DNA of 64,000 bases, from NCBI GenBank assembly GCA_002361615.1, contig DETK01000033.1, forward strand, positions 167,982-231,981, written 5' to 3'. The notes beneath the pieces are model-generated. The model made no database searches. It was not told where the DNA came from and saw nothing but the letters and a program-made list of their open reading frames with translations. A program made the translations under genes and the position numbers. Below, piece by piece: positions 42,670-50,752 of this stretch (within the stretch, counting starts at the first letter, position 1; each line of letters begins with the position of its first letter). This DNA is from Bacteroidales bacterium UBA3290 (GTDB lineage Bacteria; Bacteroidota; Bacteroidia; Bacteroidales; UBA932).

Positions 42670-43107
42670 TTACTTCACCTCGATGTGGCGCGAAGCAGGG
42701 ACCTGCTTGACTTCCTGCAGCTTCGGCAGGGTGATGTGAAGCACGCCGTTGTTTATCTCGGCATGGATCCCGTCGAGGTTGATGTTTTCGGGGAGCGTGA
42801 AACTCTGGTGATACGAGGTGTAAGAGAATTCGCGGCGGAGATACGAGGTACCCTTTTCGTCCTTCTCTTCCTTCTTGTTCTTCTTTTCGAGGCCGATGAC
42901 CAGTTCGTTGTCGTTGTCGATGCGGACGGAGAAGTCTTCCTTCGTCATTCCCGGTGCGGCGATTTCGATCTGGAATTCCTTTTCACTTTCCTTGATGTTG
43001 ACAGCGGGCGATGCGAACTGACGGGCAGGCATCACGGTGAAATCATCGTCGAACAGGTTGCTGAAAATGCTGGGCAGCCAGGAGTTTCTTCTTTCAATTG
43101 CGTACAT
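42670..43107 (-). CDS. Hsp20 family small heat shock protein
   Basis: 145-residue alpha-crystallin-type holdase. Domain: N-terminal MYAIERRNSWLPSIFSNLFDDDF, then the alpha-crystallin core with VNIKESEKEFQIEIAAPGM, YLRREFSYTSYHQSFTLPE and a C-terminal GVLHITLPK with a trailing VPAS motif. Start: a GGAGG eight bases before ATG 43107 makes this start better than an in-frame ATG at 43122, which would place the GGAGG inside the gene. Upstream lies an array of TGNCA half-sites that may control its stress response. Confidence 0.93.
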   Translation of the reverse strand: MYAIERRNSWLPSIFSNLFDDDFTVMPARQFASPAVNIKESEKEFQIEIAAPGMTKEDFSVRIDNDNELVIGLEKKNKKEEKDEKGTSYLRREFSYTSYHQSFTLPENINLDGIHAEINNGVLHITLPKLQEVKQVPASRHIEVK

Positions 43108-43201
43108 GACTAAATCCTCCATTTTTATACGTTTACTTTTTGTTTCTTATTCTTTGCCGCCGCCTTTATCAGCGACTGGCGACTAAGGAACTATCAAATT
43201 G

Positions 43202-43296
43202 CCGACCAGTCGGGAAAAAGGTGACAATTTGGCGTAAAAAACGCTATAATTGCCTGATAATCAGACAATTTGGCAGAATTGTGTCAGGATTTGGCA
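43202..43296. promoter_or_regulatory. Array of TGNCA half-sites upstream of hsp20
   Basis: TGACA-ATT-TGGCG (43222-43234), AGACA-ATT-TGGCA (43263-43275) and TGTCA-N5-TGGCA (43282-43296), plus a CCGAC-CA-GTCGG dyad (43202-43213). The first two sites share the exact core GACAATTTGGC. Spans the gap between fbp's 3' end and hsp20. No TAnnTTTG box is evident, so a special sigma factor or repressor is suspected. Confidence 0.5.
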
Positions 43297-43306
43297 GTCG
43301 TTGCTC

Positions 43307-45283
43307 CTAGGAAGGGCGCTGGTGGATCGCGCCGCTGCGATAGGCATCGAGCAACTGGTAGAGGTCATCGATCTGTTCGCGGATTTCGGCGCCCTGGTCG
43401 GTGTCGCGTACGTAGCGGCGGCTCTCTTCGAACTCCAGGACCTTGGTTTCCGACAGGATGTCGAGACCGAACTTGACGGCTTTCTCGCGTGTGGTGAAGG
43501 GGGCGTGCTGAACCAGTTTCAGGCTCTGGGAGTTGTAGATCAGCGTGTAGCCGGCGATACCCGTTTCAGGCTGGTAGGCCTTGGAGTAGCCGCCGTCGAT
43601 GACCAGCAGGCGTCCGTCCGCCTTGATGGGACTTTCGCCCTTGATGGTCTTGACCGGAATGTGGCCGTTGATGATGTGGGCGTGCCGGAGGTCCTTCACA
43701 CCGAATTCCCGGAGGATCTTCTCGCAGATGTCCGCGCGGTTCTTGAGTTCCTTGTAGGCGCCGTTGACCTCTTTGTGGGCTTCCTTGTCCGCGATCAGAT
43801 AACGCTCGAAGGTGGTCATCTTGTCTTTGTCGAAGGTCGGGGCGATGGGGCCGCACCACAGGTACCAGATGAAGTCCTGGCCGGCCTGGCGGCGCGGAGT
43901 CTCTTCGCGCGTATAATAGGCGTTGCGCACCATCTGGTCGACTTTGTCGAAGAGTTTCTTGCCGCTGTAGGGCTTGCCCTGGATCATCATCTCCTTGAAC
44001 GTCCCGTCGGGGTTCATCGGGACGGAACCGTGGAAGAGGAGGTTGCTGTTGCGCACCAGGTACAGGGAACCGTGACTCAGGAAGCAGGCGATGTGGCGCC
44101 GGAGCTTCTCGCTGGTTTCGAAACTGCGGGTCACGCCTTCGAGGACTTCCTGCTCGGCGGGCGTCAAGGCGTAGGGGTTGTCGGGATCGATGGTGGGGAA
44201 GTTGGTGTCCCTGAGCAGATACTCTTTGTCGCCGTACTTGATGGTTCCTTTCTTGAAATCGATCAGGTGCAGGAAGTTGCGGTCATCCATCCCGAATTCG
44301 GGATTGCGGTCGATCACGAGTTTCTCCTGCTTGAACTGGATGACGGTGATGGCCTTGTGCAGTTTAGCGATCAGGGCAAGCTGGGATTCGGGGAGGGTTT
44401 CGTATTCGTTCTTCCTCGGGCGGAAAAGCGTGCAGGGGTCGTCGGCATAGGTTTCCATCGCGAAGGTGGTCAGTGGCAGGAGGTTGATGCCGTATCCGTC
44501 TTCCAGGGTGGAAAGGTTCGCATAGCGGAAACACATGCGCAGGACATTGGCCACGCAGGCACGGCTGCCTGCCGCCGCACCCATCCATACGATGTCGTGG
44601 TTGCCCCACTGGATATCGTAGTTGTGATAGTTGCACAGGGTCTCCATGATCAGGTGTGCGCCCGGGCCGCGGTCGTAGATGTCGCCGATGATGTGGAGCG
44701 AGTCGATGACCAGCCGGTGGATGACATTGCAGATGGTGGCGATGAAGTGGTCCGCCCGGCCGGTGGCGATGATCGTGTCGACGATCGACATCATGTAGCG
44801 GCGCTTGTTCTGATTGTCCTCGATCCATTCGTGAAGGAGTTCTTCGACAATATAGGAATACTCTTTCGGGAGGGCCTTGCGGACCTTCGAACGGGTATAT
44901 TTCGACGAGCAGACGGCCATTACCTGGATGATGCGCATCAGCATGACGCGGTACCATTCCTGCATCTTGGCGCGGGTCCGGAGCGAGGCGCGGACTGCCC
45001 GGATCTTGTCTTCCGGATAATAGATAAGGGTGCAGAGCTCCCGGATCTCGGTTTCGGTGAGCGTGGCGCCGAAGATCATCTCGACCTTCTGGCGGATGAC
45101 GCCGGAGCCGTTGCGCAGCACGTGCTCGAAGGCTTCGTTTTCACCGTGCAGGTCGCAGATGAAATGCTCTGTTCCTTTCGGGAGGTTCAGGATTGCTTCC
45201 AGGTTGATGATTTCCGTACAGGCGGCCTGCTCCGTCGGGAAACTCTTGGACAGCAGGCTCAGATATTTAAGGTCTCGCTTCAC
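43307..45283 (-). CDS. fbp: Fructose-1,6-bisphosphatase, class III
   Basis: 658-residue gluconeogenic enzyme of the metallophosphatase type common in Firmicutes and Bacteroidota. Metal motifs: ICDLHGEN (about residues 42-50), GDIYDRGP and GNHDIVWMGA, then a later NGHIPVKTIKGESP and LLVIDGGYSKAYQ. Hydrolyses fructose-1,6-bisphosphate to the 6-phosphate in the cytoplasm. Its own promoter lies at 45303-45333 within the end of the AraC gene. Long but normal for the class. Confidence 0.95.
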   Translation of the reverse strand: MKRDLKYLSLLSKSFPTEQAACTEIINLEAILNLPKGTEHFICDLHGENEAFEHVLRNGSGVIRQKVEMIFGATLTETEIRELCTLIYYPEDKIRAVRASLRTRAKMQEWYRVMLMRIIQVMAVCSSKYTRSKVRKALPKEYSYIVEELLHEWIEDNQNKRRYMMSIVDTIIATGRADHFIATICNVIHRLVIDSLHIIGDIYDRGPGAHLIMETLCNYHNYDIQWGNHDIVWMGAAAGSRACVANVLRMCFRYANLSTLEDGYGINLLPLTTFAMETYADDPCTLFRPRKNEYETLPESQLALIAKLHKAITVIQFKQEKLVIDRNPEFGMDDRNFLHLIDFKKGTIKYGDKEYLLRDTNFPTIDPDNPYALTPAEQEVLEGVTRSFETSEKLRRHIACFLSHGSLYLVRNSNLLFHGSVPMNPDGTFKEMMIQGKPYSGKKLFDKVDQMVRNAYYTREETPRRQAGQDFIWYLWCGPIAPTFDKDKMTTFERYLIADKEAHKEVNGAYKELKNRADICEKILREFGVKDLRHAHIINGHIPVKTIKGESPIKADGRLLVIDGGYSKAYQPETGIAGYTLIYNSQSLKLVQHAPFTTREKAVKFGLDILSETKVLEFEESRRYVRDTDQGAEIREQIDDLYQLLDAYRSGAIHQRPS

Positions 45284-45302
45284 GGTTGGTAAGGATTTGT
45301 TA

Positions 45303-45333
45303 CAAATATACGCTAATTCTTGCGGAATTGCAA
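45303..45333 (-). promoter_or_regulatory. Promoter of fbp
   Basis: Minus strand: -7 TATATTTG (complement of 45303-45310), 20-base spacer, -33 TTG (complement of 45331-45333), partly inside the 3' end of the AraC gene. Predicted leader about 16 bases. Confidence 0.75.
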
Positions 45334-46131
45334 GGGAGAACGCCCTGTCTTGGCCTTGAAGAAGCGGGTGAAATGGTTGGGGTAGGAGAATCCGAGTTCC
45401 TCGGCGATTTCGCCGACCGACATGTCCGTGGTCAGCAGCAGTCTTTTGGCGGCGTCCAGGATTTTACCCTGGATGTATTCCTGGGCCGGCATGTGGAGCT
45501 CCCTCCGTACCAGTGAACTGAAATAGTTCGGAGAGAGATGGAACTGGTCGGCGCACCAGGCTACGTTGGGCTGGCCCTGCTGGGCTGCGCTGCCGCTCGA
45601 GAGATAGGTATCGATCATCGTGTCGATGGCAGGGCCGAGGTTGCGGCCCGTGGATGGACGTGCGGCATAGCGGCGCTCGAAGAAGCGTTTGCAGCAGCTT
45701 AGGAGCCGGCCGATGCAAAGACGGATCATGTGATTGGTCAGGTAGTCCGGATCCTGCAACAGTTCAGAAAGCACGGTCTCGTAGCAGGCGGCCAGGATGC
45801 CCCGTTCCTGGAGAGTGAGGTCCGGCGCCTCGTCGAATTCCCGGTCGAAGAAATCGAACATATAGAAATCGCGGCCCAGTCCCGCTTTTACCAGGAGCGA
45901 AGGATGGAAGGCCAGCATCCATCCGCGCGGACGTTCGGCGTAGTCCAGCTTCAGCGATGCCTGCTGACCCGGCCTGAGCGTGTAGAGGCGGTCGCCGAGC
46001 AGGATGACGCAATACATGCCGAAATCCAGGTTTTCGAACAGGGACAGGTCGGCGCGGGAGAGTTCGCCCACGGCGACCATCGGATGGAGGGTGGGCTGGT
46101 GGAAAAAGCGGTAGATGGTATCAATGTTCAT
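45313..46131 (-). CDS. AraC family transcriptional regulator
   Basis: 272 residues: an N-terminal effector/dimerisation domain (about 1-165) and a C-terminal two-helix AraC DNA-binding domain (about 170-272), with LSPNYFSSLVRRELHMPAQEYI and GEIAEELGFSYPNHFTRFFKAKTGRSP. Divergently placed to the tryptophanase-family gene, 148 bases away, so it is a natural candidate for its regulator. Direct repeats GGTAGAT and AATTTGGTA sit in that gap. Its -7 box TATATTTG (complement of 46136-46143) ends four bases before its ATG. Confidence 0.92.
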   Translation of the reverse strand: MNIDTIYRFFHQPTLHPMVAVGELSRADLSLFENLDFGMYCVILLGDRLYTLRPGQQASLKLDYAERPRGWMLAFHPSLLVKAGLGRDFYMFDFFDREFDEAPDLTLQERGILAACYETVLSELLQDPDYLTNHMIRLCIGRLLSCCKRFFERRYAARPSTGRNLGPAIDTMIDTYLSSGSAAQQGQPNVAWCADQFHLSPNYFSSLVRRELHMPAQEYIQGKILDAAKRLLLTTDMSVGEIAEELGFSYPNHFTRFFKAKTGRSPLQFRKN

Positions 46132-46135
46132 GGGA

Positions 46136-46246
46136 CAAATATAGTAATTTGGTAGATAATTATGGTAGATTCTTGTAAAATAATTGAATTTGGTATTTTA
46201 TTCCGTGGCAATGGTCGTTCTGTTCGCGCAGGGTCCGCTATTTTTG
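46136..46246. promoter_or_regulatory. Divergent regulatory region with direct repeats
   Basis: Minus -7 TATATTTG (46136-46143) for araC; plus -7 TATTTTTG (46239-46246) for the lyase gene. Direct repeats: GGTAGAT at 46151-46157 and 46164-46170 (13-base period), AATTTGGTA at 46146-46154 and 46187-46195 (41 apart), an arrangement fitting an AraC-type regulator on one DNA face or by looping. Confidence 0.5.
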
Positions 46247-46279
46247 CCGTGAAAAACGAAATCAATACCTTTTAATCTC

Positions 46280-47728
46280 ATGCCTGTCAAATTCTACCTT
46301 CCCGAAAACCAGGTGCCGCTTGAAATGCACAAGGTCCGCGTTGTCCAGAAACTCACCCTGCTTCCCGTCGGAGAACGGCTCAAAGCCATCCAGGAAGCCG
46401 GCAACAATACTTTCCTGCTCCAGAACCGTGACATCTATATGGACATGATCACCGATTCCGGTGTCAATGCCATGTCCGACCTGCAGGTGGCCTCCATGCA
46501 GATCGCCGACGACTCCTATGCCGGTTCTGAAACCTTCAACCGGGCCAAGGCCGCCATCAAGGAGGTCTTTGGCGTCGACAACGTGCTGCCCGCCCATCAG
46601 GGCCGCGCTGCCGAGAACATCCTGGCCGAAACCTTCGTCAAGCCGGGGATGTTCACCTTGATGAACTTCCATTTCACGACCACGAAAGCCCACATCACCC
46701 GCCTGGGTGGTGAAGTCCTCGAACTGCTCGACAAGAAGGGCCTGATCCCCCAGAGCGACGATCCGTTCAAAGGCAATTTCGACCTGAAGCGGCTCCGTGC
46801 GGTCATCAAGGAAAAGACGCCCGACAAGATCGCCTTCGTCCGTGTGGAATCCGGAACCAACCTGATCGGCGGCCAGCCGGTCAGCCTGGAGAATATGTTG
46901 GCGGTCTGTGACATCTGCCACGAATTCGGCATTCCGAGCGTGCTCGATGCTTCCCTGCTGCAGGACAATGTCTATTTCATGAAGGTCCGTGAGCCCCGCT
47001 GCAAATACATGGATACCCGCTCGATCTACCAGCTGCTTGCCAGCCGCTTCGACATCATCTACTTCTCGGCGCGCAAGCTGGGCTTCAGCCGGGGCGGTTT
47101 CATCATCGCGAGCGACCGGAAGTGGACCGACCGGATGATGGAGTTCGTGCCGCTCTACGAAGGCTTCCTGACCTATGGCGGCATGGAGGTCCGTTCCATC
47201 GAGGCGGCGGCGCAGGGCCTGCTGGAATCGCTCGATATGGACTACATCAGCCAGGGTCCGGAATTCATCGCCTACCTGGTCAAGGAGCTGGACGATTACG
47301 GTGTGCCTGTCATCAAGCCTGCGGGTGGTCTGGGCTGCCATCTGAACTGTTCGGAGATCGTTCCCGACATTCCGCACGACCAGTATCCGGCTGCTGCCGT
47401 CGGTGCGGCCGTGTTCATCGCCGGCGGTATAAGGGGCATGGAACGCGGCACGATGTCGGAACAGCGCGAGCCTGACGGCACGGAGCGCTTCGCGGAACTG
47501 GAACTGCTGCGTCTGGCCGTACCGCGCCGCGTGTTCACGCTCAGCCAGATCAAGTACTGCGCCGACCGCGTGAAATGGGTGTGGGACAACCGCAAACTCA
47601 TCGGAGGCCTGCGCTGGACCCAGGAGCCCAAAGTGCTGCGCTTCTTCTTCGGACGGATGGAGGAGATCGGCTACTGGCAGGAGGAACTGGTTGCGAAGTT
47701 CCGGAAAGATTTCGGCGATTCGCTGTAA
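46280..47728 (+). CDS. Divergent tryptophanase/tyrosine phenol-lyase-family PLP enzyme
   Basis: 482-residue beta-eliminating lyase: MDMITDSGVNAMSD, GVDNVLPAHQGRAAENIL, VESGTNLIGGQPVS and the C-terminal GGIRGMERGTM and EPKVLRFFFGRMEEIGYW all align with TnaA and TPL. The PLP-lysine motif reads SARKLGFSRGG (K266) where known enzymes have SGKKD or SAKKD, so the lysine is kept but the next residues differ. I therefore do not name a substrate; tryptophan, tyrosine or another beta-substituted amino acid is possible. Likely under the divergent AraC protein. Confidence 0.85.
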   Translation: MPVKFYLPENQVPLEMHKVRVVQKLTLLPVGERLKAIQEAGNNTFLLQNRDIYMDMITDSGVNAMSDLQVASMQIADDSYAGSETFNRAKAAIKEVFGVDNVLPAHQGRAAENILAETFVKPGMFTLMNFHFTTTKAHITRLGGEVLELLDKKGLIPQSDDPFKGNFDLKRLRAVIKEKTPDKIAFVRVESGTNLIGGQPVSLENMLAVCDICHEFGIPSVLDASLLQDNVYFMKVREPRCKYMDTRSIYQLLASRFDIIYFSARKLGFSRGGFIIASDRKWTDRMMEFVPLYEGFLTYGGMEVRSIEAAAQGLLESLDMDYISQGPEFIAYLVKELDDYGVPVIKPAGGLGCHLNCSEIVPDIPHDQYPAAAVGAAVFIAGGIRGMERGTMSEQREPDGTERFAELELLRLAVPRRVFTLSQIKYCADRVKWVWDNRKLIGGLRWTQEPKVLRFFFGRMEEIGYWQEELVAKFRKDFGDSL

Positions 47729-47763
47729 CCCCGGTACAGTTCCTGCGTCTGTCGTGCAGTCTT

Positions 47764-47818
47764 CCGGAATCCCGCCTTTTCAATTCTTATGAAAAGGAAC
47801 GGGATTCCGGCTTTTTTT
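47764..47818 (+). terminator. Rho-independent terminator of the lyase gene
   Basis: Stem CCGGAATCCCG (47764-47774) with CGGGATTCCGG (47800-47810), continued inside by CCTTTTCA/TGAAAAGG, then CTTTTTTT. Confidence 0.92.
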
Positions 47819-47820
47819 AT

Positions 47821-47828
47821 TATTTTTG
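47821..47828 (+). promoter_or_regulatory. Possible -7 box of the DUF4301 gene
   Basis: TATTTTTG directly after the terminator and 25 bases before ATG 47854. No -33 TTG at the right distance. Confidence 0.45.
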
Positions 47829-47853
47829 AACTTTAAACCAGAAAAACCGATCC

Positions 47854-49344
47854 ATGTTTACGAAGAACGACATCCGGCAGATCCGGGAGCGGGGCGCGGA
47901 CCCTGAACAGGTTGAGCAGCAGATCAAACATTTCAAAAACGGCTTCCCGTGGATGAAGATTGTCGCTCCGGCCACGCCTGAGCGCGGCATACGCGTGCTT
48001 TCACCCCAGGAGGCGGAGGAAGCAGCCGCTTATTATCGCGGTGCCTCCGTTCATGGCAAGTGCAAATTCGTGCCTGCCTCCGGCGCGGCGTCCCGTATGT
48101 TCAAGGACATGTTCGCCGGATTGGAAAAGCTTGAGGCAGGGGAGGACCTGCCTGCTGACGCACCGGGCTCGAAGCTTGCCGCACGGATCAAGGATTTCGC
48201 GTTCTATACCCCGGCTCTTTTCGGCGAGCCGCAGGACAGTGCCGCCTATCGGAAGGCGACGCTCCGCAAACTCCTGAAGGAAGACGGGCTTGCCTACGGT
48301 GCCAAACCCAAAGGTGTGCTGAAGTTCCACCGCTACCCGGAGGAAGTGCGTACCGCCATCGCCGAGCATCTGGTGGAAGCGCAGGATTATATGCGTGGTG
48401 AAGACGGCACCTGCCACCTCGTGGTGACCATCTCGCCCGAACACCAGTCGCTCTTCGAAACCGCCGTAGCTGAAGTAAAAGCAGCGTATGAGGCCCGTTA
48501 CGGAGTAAAATACGACATTACGTTCACCTACCAGGACAAAGCCACCGACACTATCGCCGTTGACCTGGCAAATGAACCGTTCCGTACGGAAGACGGCGCG
48601 CTGCTTTTCCGTCCTGCCGGCCACGGCGCGCTGATCCACAATCTCAACAAGGTACCGGCGGAACTGGTTTCCATCAAGAATATCGACAACGTGGCCCACG
48701 AGAAACTGCTCGGGACTACTTCGCTCTATAAACAAGTCCTTATGGGCGAGGCGCTCCGCCTGCGCGACCGCATCTTCGCATACCTTGAGAAACTGGATGG
48801 TTGCCCCGATGCCGCGCTCTGCGACGAGATCGAACGCTTCCTCGACGGGACGCTCTGCGTCCGCATGCCTGCAGCCGCTTCCCTTGCGGAGCGCGTCGGA
48901 CGGCTCCGGACCAAACTCGACCGTCCCATCCGCGTCTGCGGCATGGTGCGCAACGAAGGAGAACCGGGTGGCGGCCCGTATGTCATTGAAGGAAAGGATG
49001 GCTGCACCTCGCTCCAGATTCTTGAGAGCGTGCAGATCGACAAGGGCGACGCCCGGGCGATGGATGCCATGGCGCACGCCACGCATTTCAATCCGGTCGA
49101 CCTGGTGTGCATCCTGCGGAATTACAAGGGCGCGCGTTTCGACCTGCTCCGCCATGTCGATCCCGAAGCCGGTTTCATCAGTTCCAAGAGCTACCAGGGA
49201 CGTGAGCTCAAGGCGCTCGAGATGCCCGGCCTGTGGAACGGCGCGATGAGCGACTGGAACACGCTCTTCGTGGAAGTGCCCCTGGAGACCTTCAACCCCG
49301 TGAAAGTGGTGCTCGACCTGCTCAGACCGGCCCACCAGGCTTGA
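47854..49344 (+). CDS. DUF4301 family protein
   Basis: 496-residue protein of a conserved Bacteroidota family of unknown function. A glycine/alanine-rich segment KFVPASGAASRMFKDMFAG (about residues 70-88) recalls the N-terminal nucleotide-binding loop of sugar nucleotidyltransferases; later segments include GHGALIHNLNKV (about 250) and FNPVDLVCILRNYKG (about 410). A nucleotidyltransferase-like activity is therefore an inference. No signal peptide, so cytoplasmic. It begins the plus-strand run to glpF. Confidence 0.8.
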   Translation: MFTKNDIRQIRERGADPEQVEQQIKHFKNGFPWMKIVAPATPERGIRVLSPQEAEEAAAYYRGASVHGKCKFVPASGAASRMFKDMFAGLEKLEAGEDLPADAPGSKLAARIKDFAFYTPALFGEPQDSAAYRKATLRKLLKEDGLAYGAKPKGVLKFHRYPEEVRTAIAEHLVEAQDYMRGEDGTCHLVVTISPEHQSLFETAVAEVKAAYEARYGVKYDITFTYQDKATDTIAVDLANEPFRTEDGALLFRPAGHGALIHNLNKVPAELVSIKNIDNVAHEKLLGTTSLYKQVLMGEALRLRDRIFAYLEKLDGCPDAALCDEIERFLDGTLCVRMPAAASLAERVGRLRTKLDRPIRVCGMVRNEGEPGGGPYVIEGKDGCTSLQILESVQIDKGDARAMDAMAHATHFNPVDLVCILRNYKGARFDLLRHVDPEAGFISSKSYQGRELKALEMPGLWNGAMSDWNTLFVEVPLETFNPVKVVLDLLRPAHQA

Positions 49345-49385
49345 TCATTCATCATTCACCATTGATAAAACCTAAAACAACCTTT

Positions 49386-50741
49386 ATGAAGAAATTTTTG
49401 ATCTGTACGCTCCTTTGCCTCGGAGTGGTAACTGCTTTTGCGCAGGAAAAGGAGAAGGAAGTAAAGAAGGGCTGGAGCTTCGGCCTGCTTCCTACTGCGA
49501 CCTTCTCGGTTGACAACGGCTTCCAGGCCGGTGCCTTCGGCGACATCTACAACTATGGCGACGGAACCACGTATCCCGACCCGCTGCACAAGATCAGCTG
49601 GGAAGTTTCCTATTTCACCAAGAGCCACCGCATGCGCTTCTACCTGGGTTACGACTCCAAGTATCTGATTCCCGGCATGCGTATCAACGCTTCCGCTACC
49701 TATGTGAGGGACCCGCTCTACAGCTTCTGGGGATTCAACGGCCCCGCCTCGCTGGCAGGTATGGACAATCCTTACGACTATTGGACCAACAAGCAGACCG
49801 ATATCAACTATTTCGGTATGAGCCGCGACATGCTCCGTTTCCTGGCCAATCTCCAGGGTCGGATCACGGACAACCTGAACTGGGCGGCCGGCGTCAACTT
49901 CTGGAACTGGAAAATCGGTGACATGCGCGATCCAGGCTTTACCCACGAGGGATCCAGCGACAAGCACTATTACAGCAAGGAAAACACCCTGTTCCGGGAT
50001 TATCAGAAACTGGGTATCATCCGGGAAGACGAGAAGAATGGCGGTAACGCGCTGGAACTGAATGCCGGTCTGGTGTTCGATACGCGCGACATCGAGGCGG
50101 CCCCCAGCAGAGGTATCTGGGCGGAAGCCTATCTGAACGGAAATGTCCTGGACCACCGCTACCTGAAAGCCTGCGTCTACTTCCGTCACTATATCGACAT
50201 CCCGATCCACATTCCCGCAGGTGATCCTGTCTTCGCCTACCGTCTTGCCTGGCAGCAGACCATTGCCGGTGAAACGCCGATCTACATGATCCAGAACGTG
50301 CCGCTGCTCGTCCAGCGCAACATGATTTCCGAAGGTTTCGGCTCTTCCAATACGATCCGCGGTCTGCGCGAAAACCGTATCCTCACCGAAGGTTTCGCCT
50401 GGGCCAATACGGAATTGCGCGTGAAACTGGTGAACTTCAAGCTCTTCAACCAGTTCTTCTACATTGCCGTCAACCCGTTCTTCGATGCCGGTGTCATTAC
50501 GAAGCCGTATCGTGCCGCCGAATTCGAAAACGCCCGGAGAATGAACGTCGCCACTTATCTGCCGTTGGACAAGATCTACGACGGAACGCAGGCAGGTACT
50601 TTCATCTGCAGCGCCGGCGCAGGACTCAAGATTGCCATGAACCAGAACTTCATCGTTTCGGTTGAACTTGCCAAATGCTTGAGGCCCAGCGTTCTTGATG
50701 CAGGCCTTTGGCTGGGTATCGGCATTAACTACCAGTTCTAA
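49386..50741 (+). CDS. Omp85/BamA-TamA-like outer-membrane protein
   Basis: 451-residue protein: signal peptide MKKFLICTLLCLGVVTAFAQ, then alternating aromatic beta-barrel strands ending in GIGINYQF, a typical terminal strand with Phe. The region LVFDTRDIEAAPSRGIWAEAYL matches the surface antigen (Omp85 barrel) family; no POTRA domains are seen, so it is a barrel-only member of unknown role. The frame extends upstream, but 49386 gives the signal peptide. It sits in the run leading to glycerol genes. Confidence 0.82.
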   Translation: MKKFLICTLLCLGVVTAFAQEKEKEVKKGWSFGLLPTATFSVDNGFQAGAFGDIYNYGDGTTYPDPLHKISWEVSYFTKSHRMRFYLGYDSKYLIPGMRINASATYVRDPLYSFWGFNGPASLAGMDNPYDYWTNKQTDINYFGMSRDMLRFLANLQGRITDNLNWAAGVNFWNWKIGDMRDPGFTHEGSSDKHYYSKENTLFRDYQKLGIIREDEKNGGNALELNAGLVFDTRDIEAAPSRGIWAEAYLNGNVLDHRYLKACVYFRHYIDIPIHIPAGDPVFAYRLAWQQTIAGETPIYMIQNVPLLVQRNMISEGFGSSNTIRGLRENRILTEGFAWANTELRVKLVNFKLFNQFFYIAVNPFFDAGVITKPYRAAEFENARRMNVATYLPLDKIYDGTQAGTFICSAGAGLKIAMNQNFIVSVELAKCLRPSVLDAGLWLGIGINYQF

Positions 50742-50752
50742 GCCCGCTTGTC

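Noticed and set aside
43108..43122. Longer start for hsp20
   Set aside because: The good GGAGG site would then be inside the gene and placed for ATG 43107.
43250..45292. 680-codon open frame on the plus strand opposite fbp
   Set aside because: Antisense to a clear class III fructose-bisphosphatase; its content is a mirror of that gene's codons.
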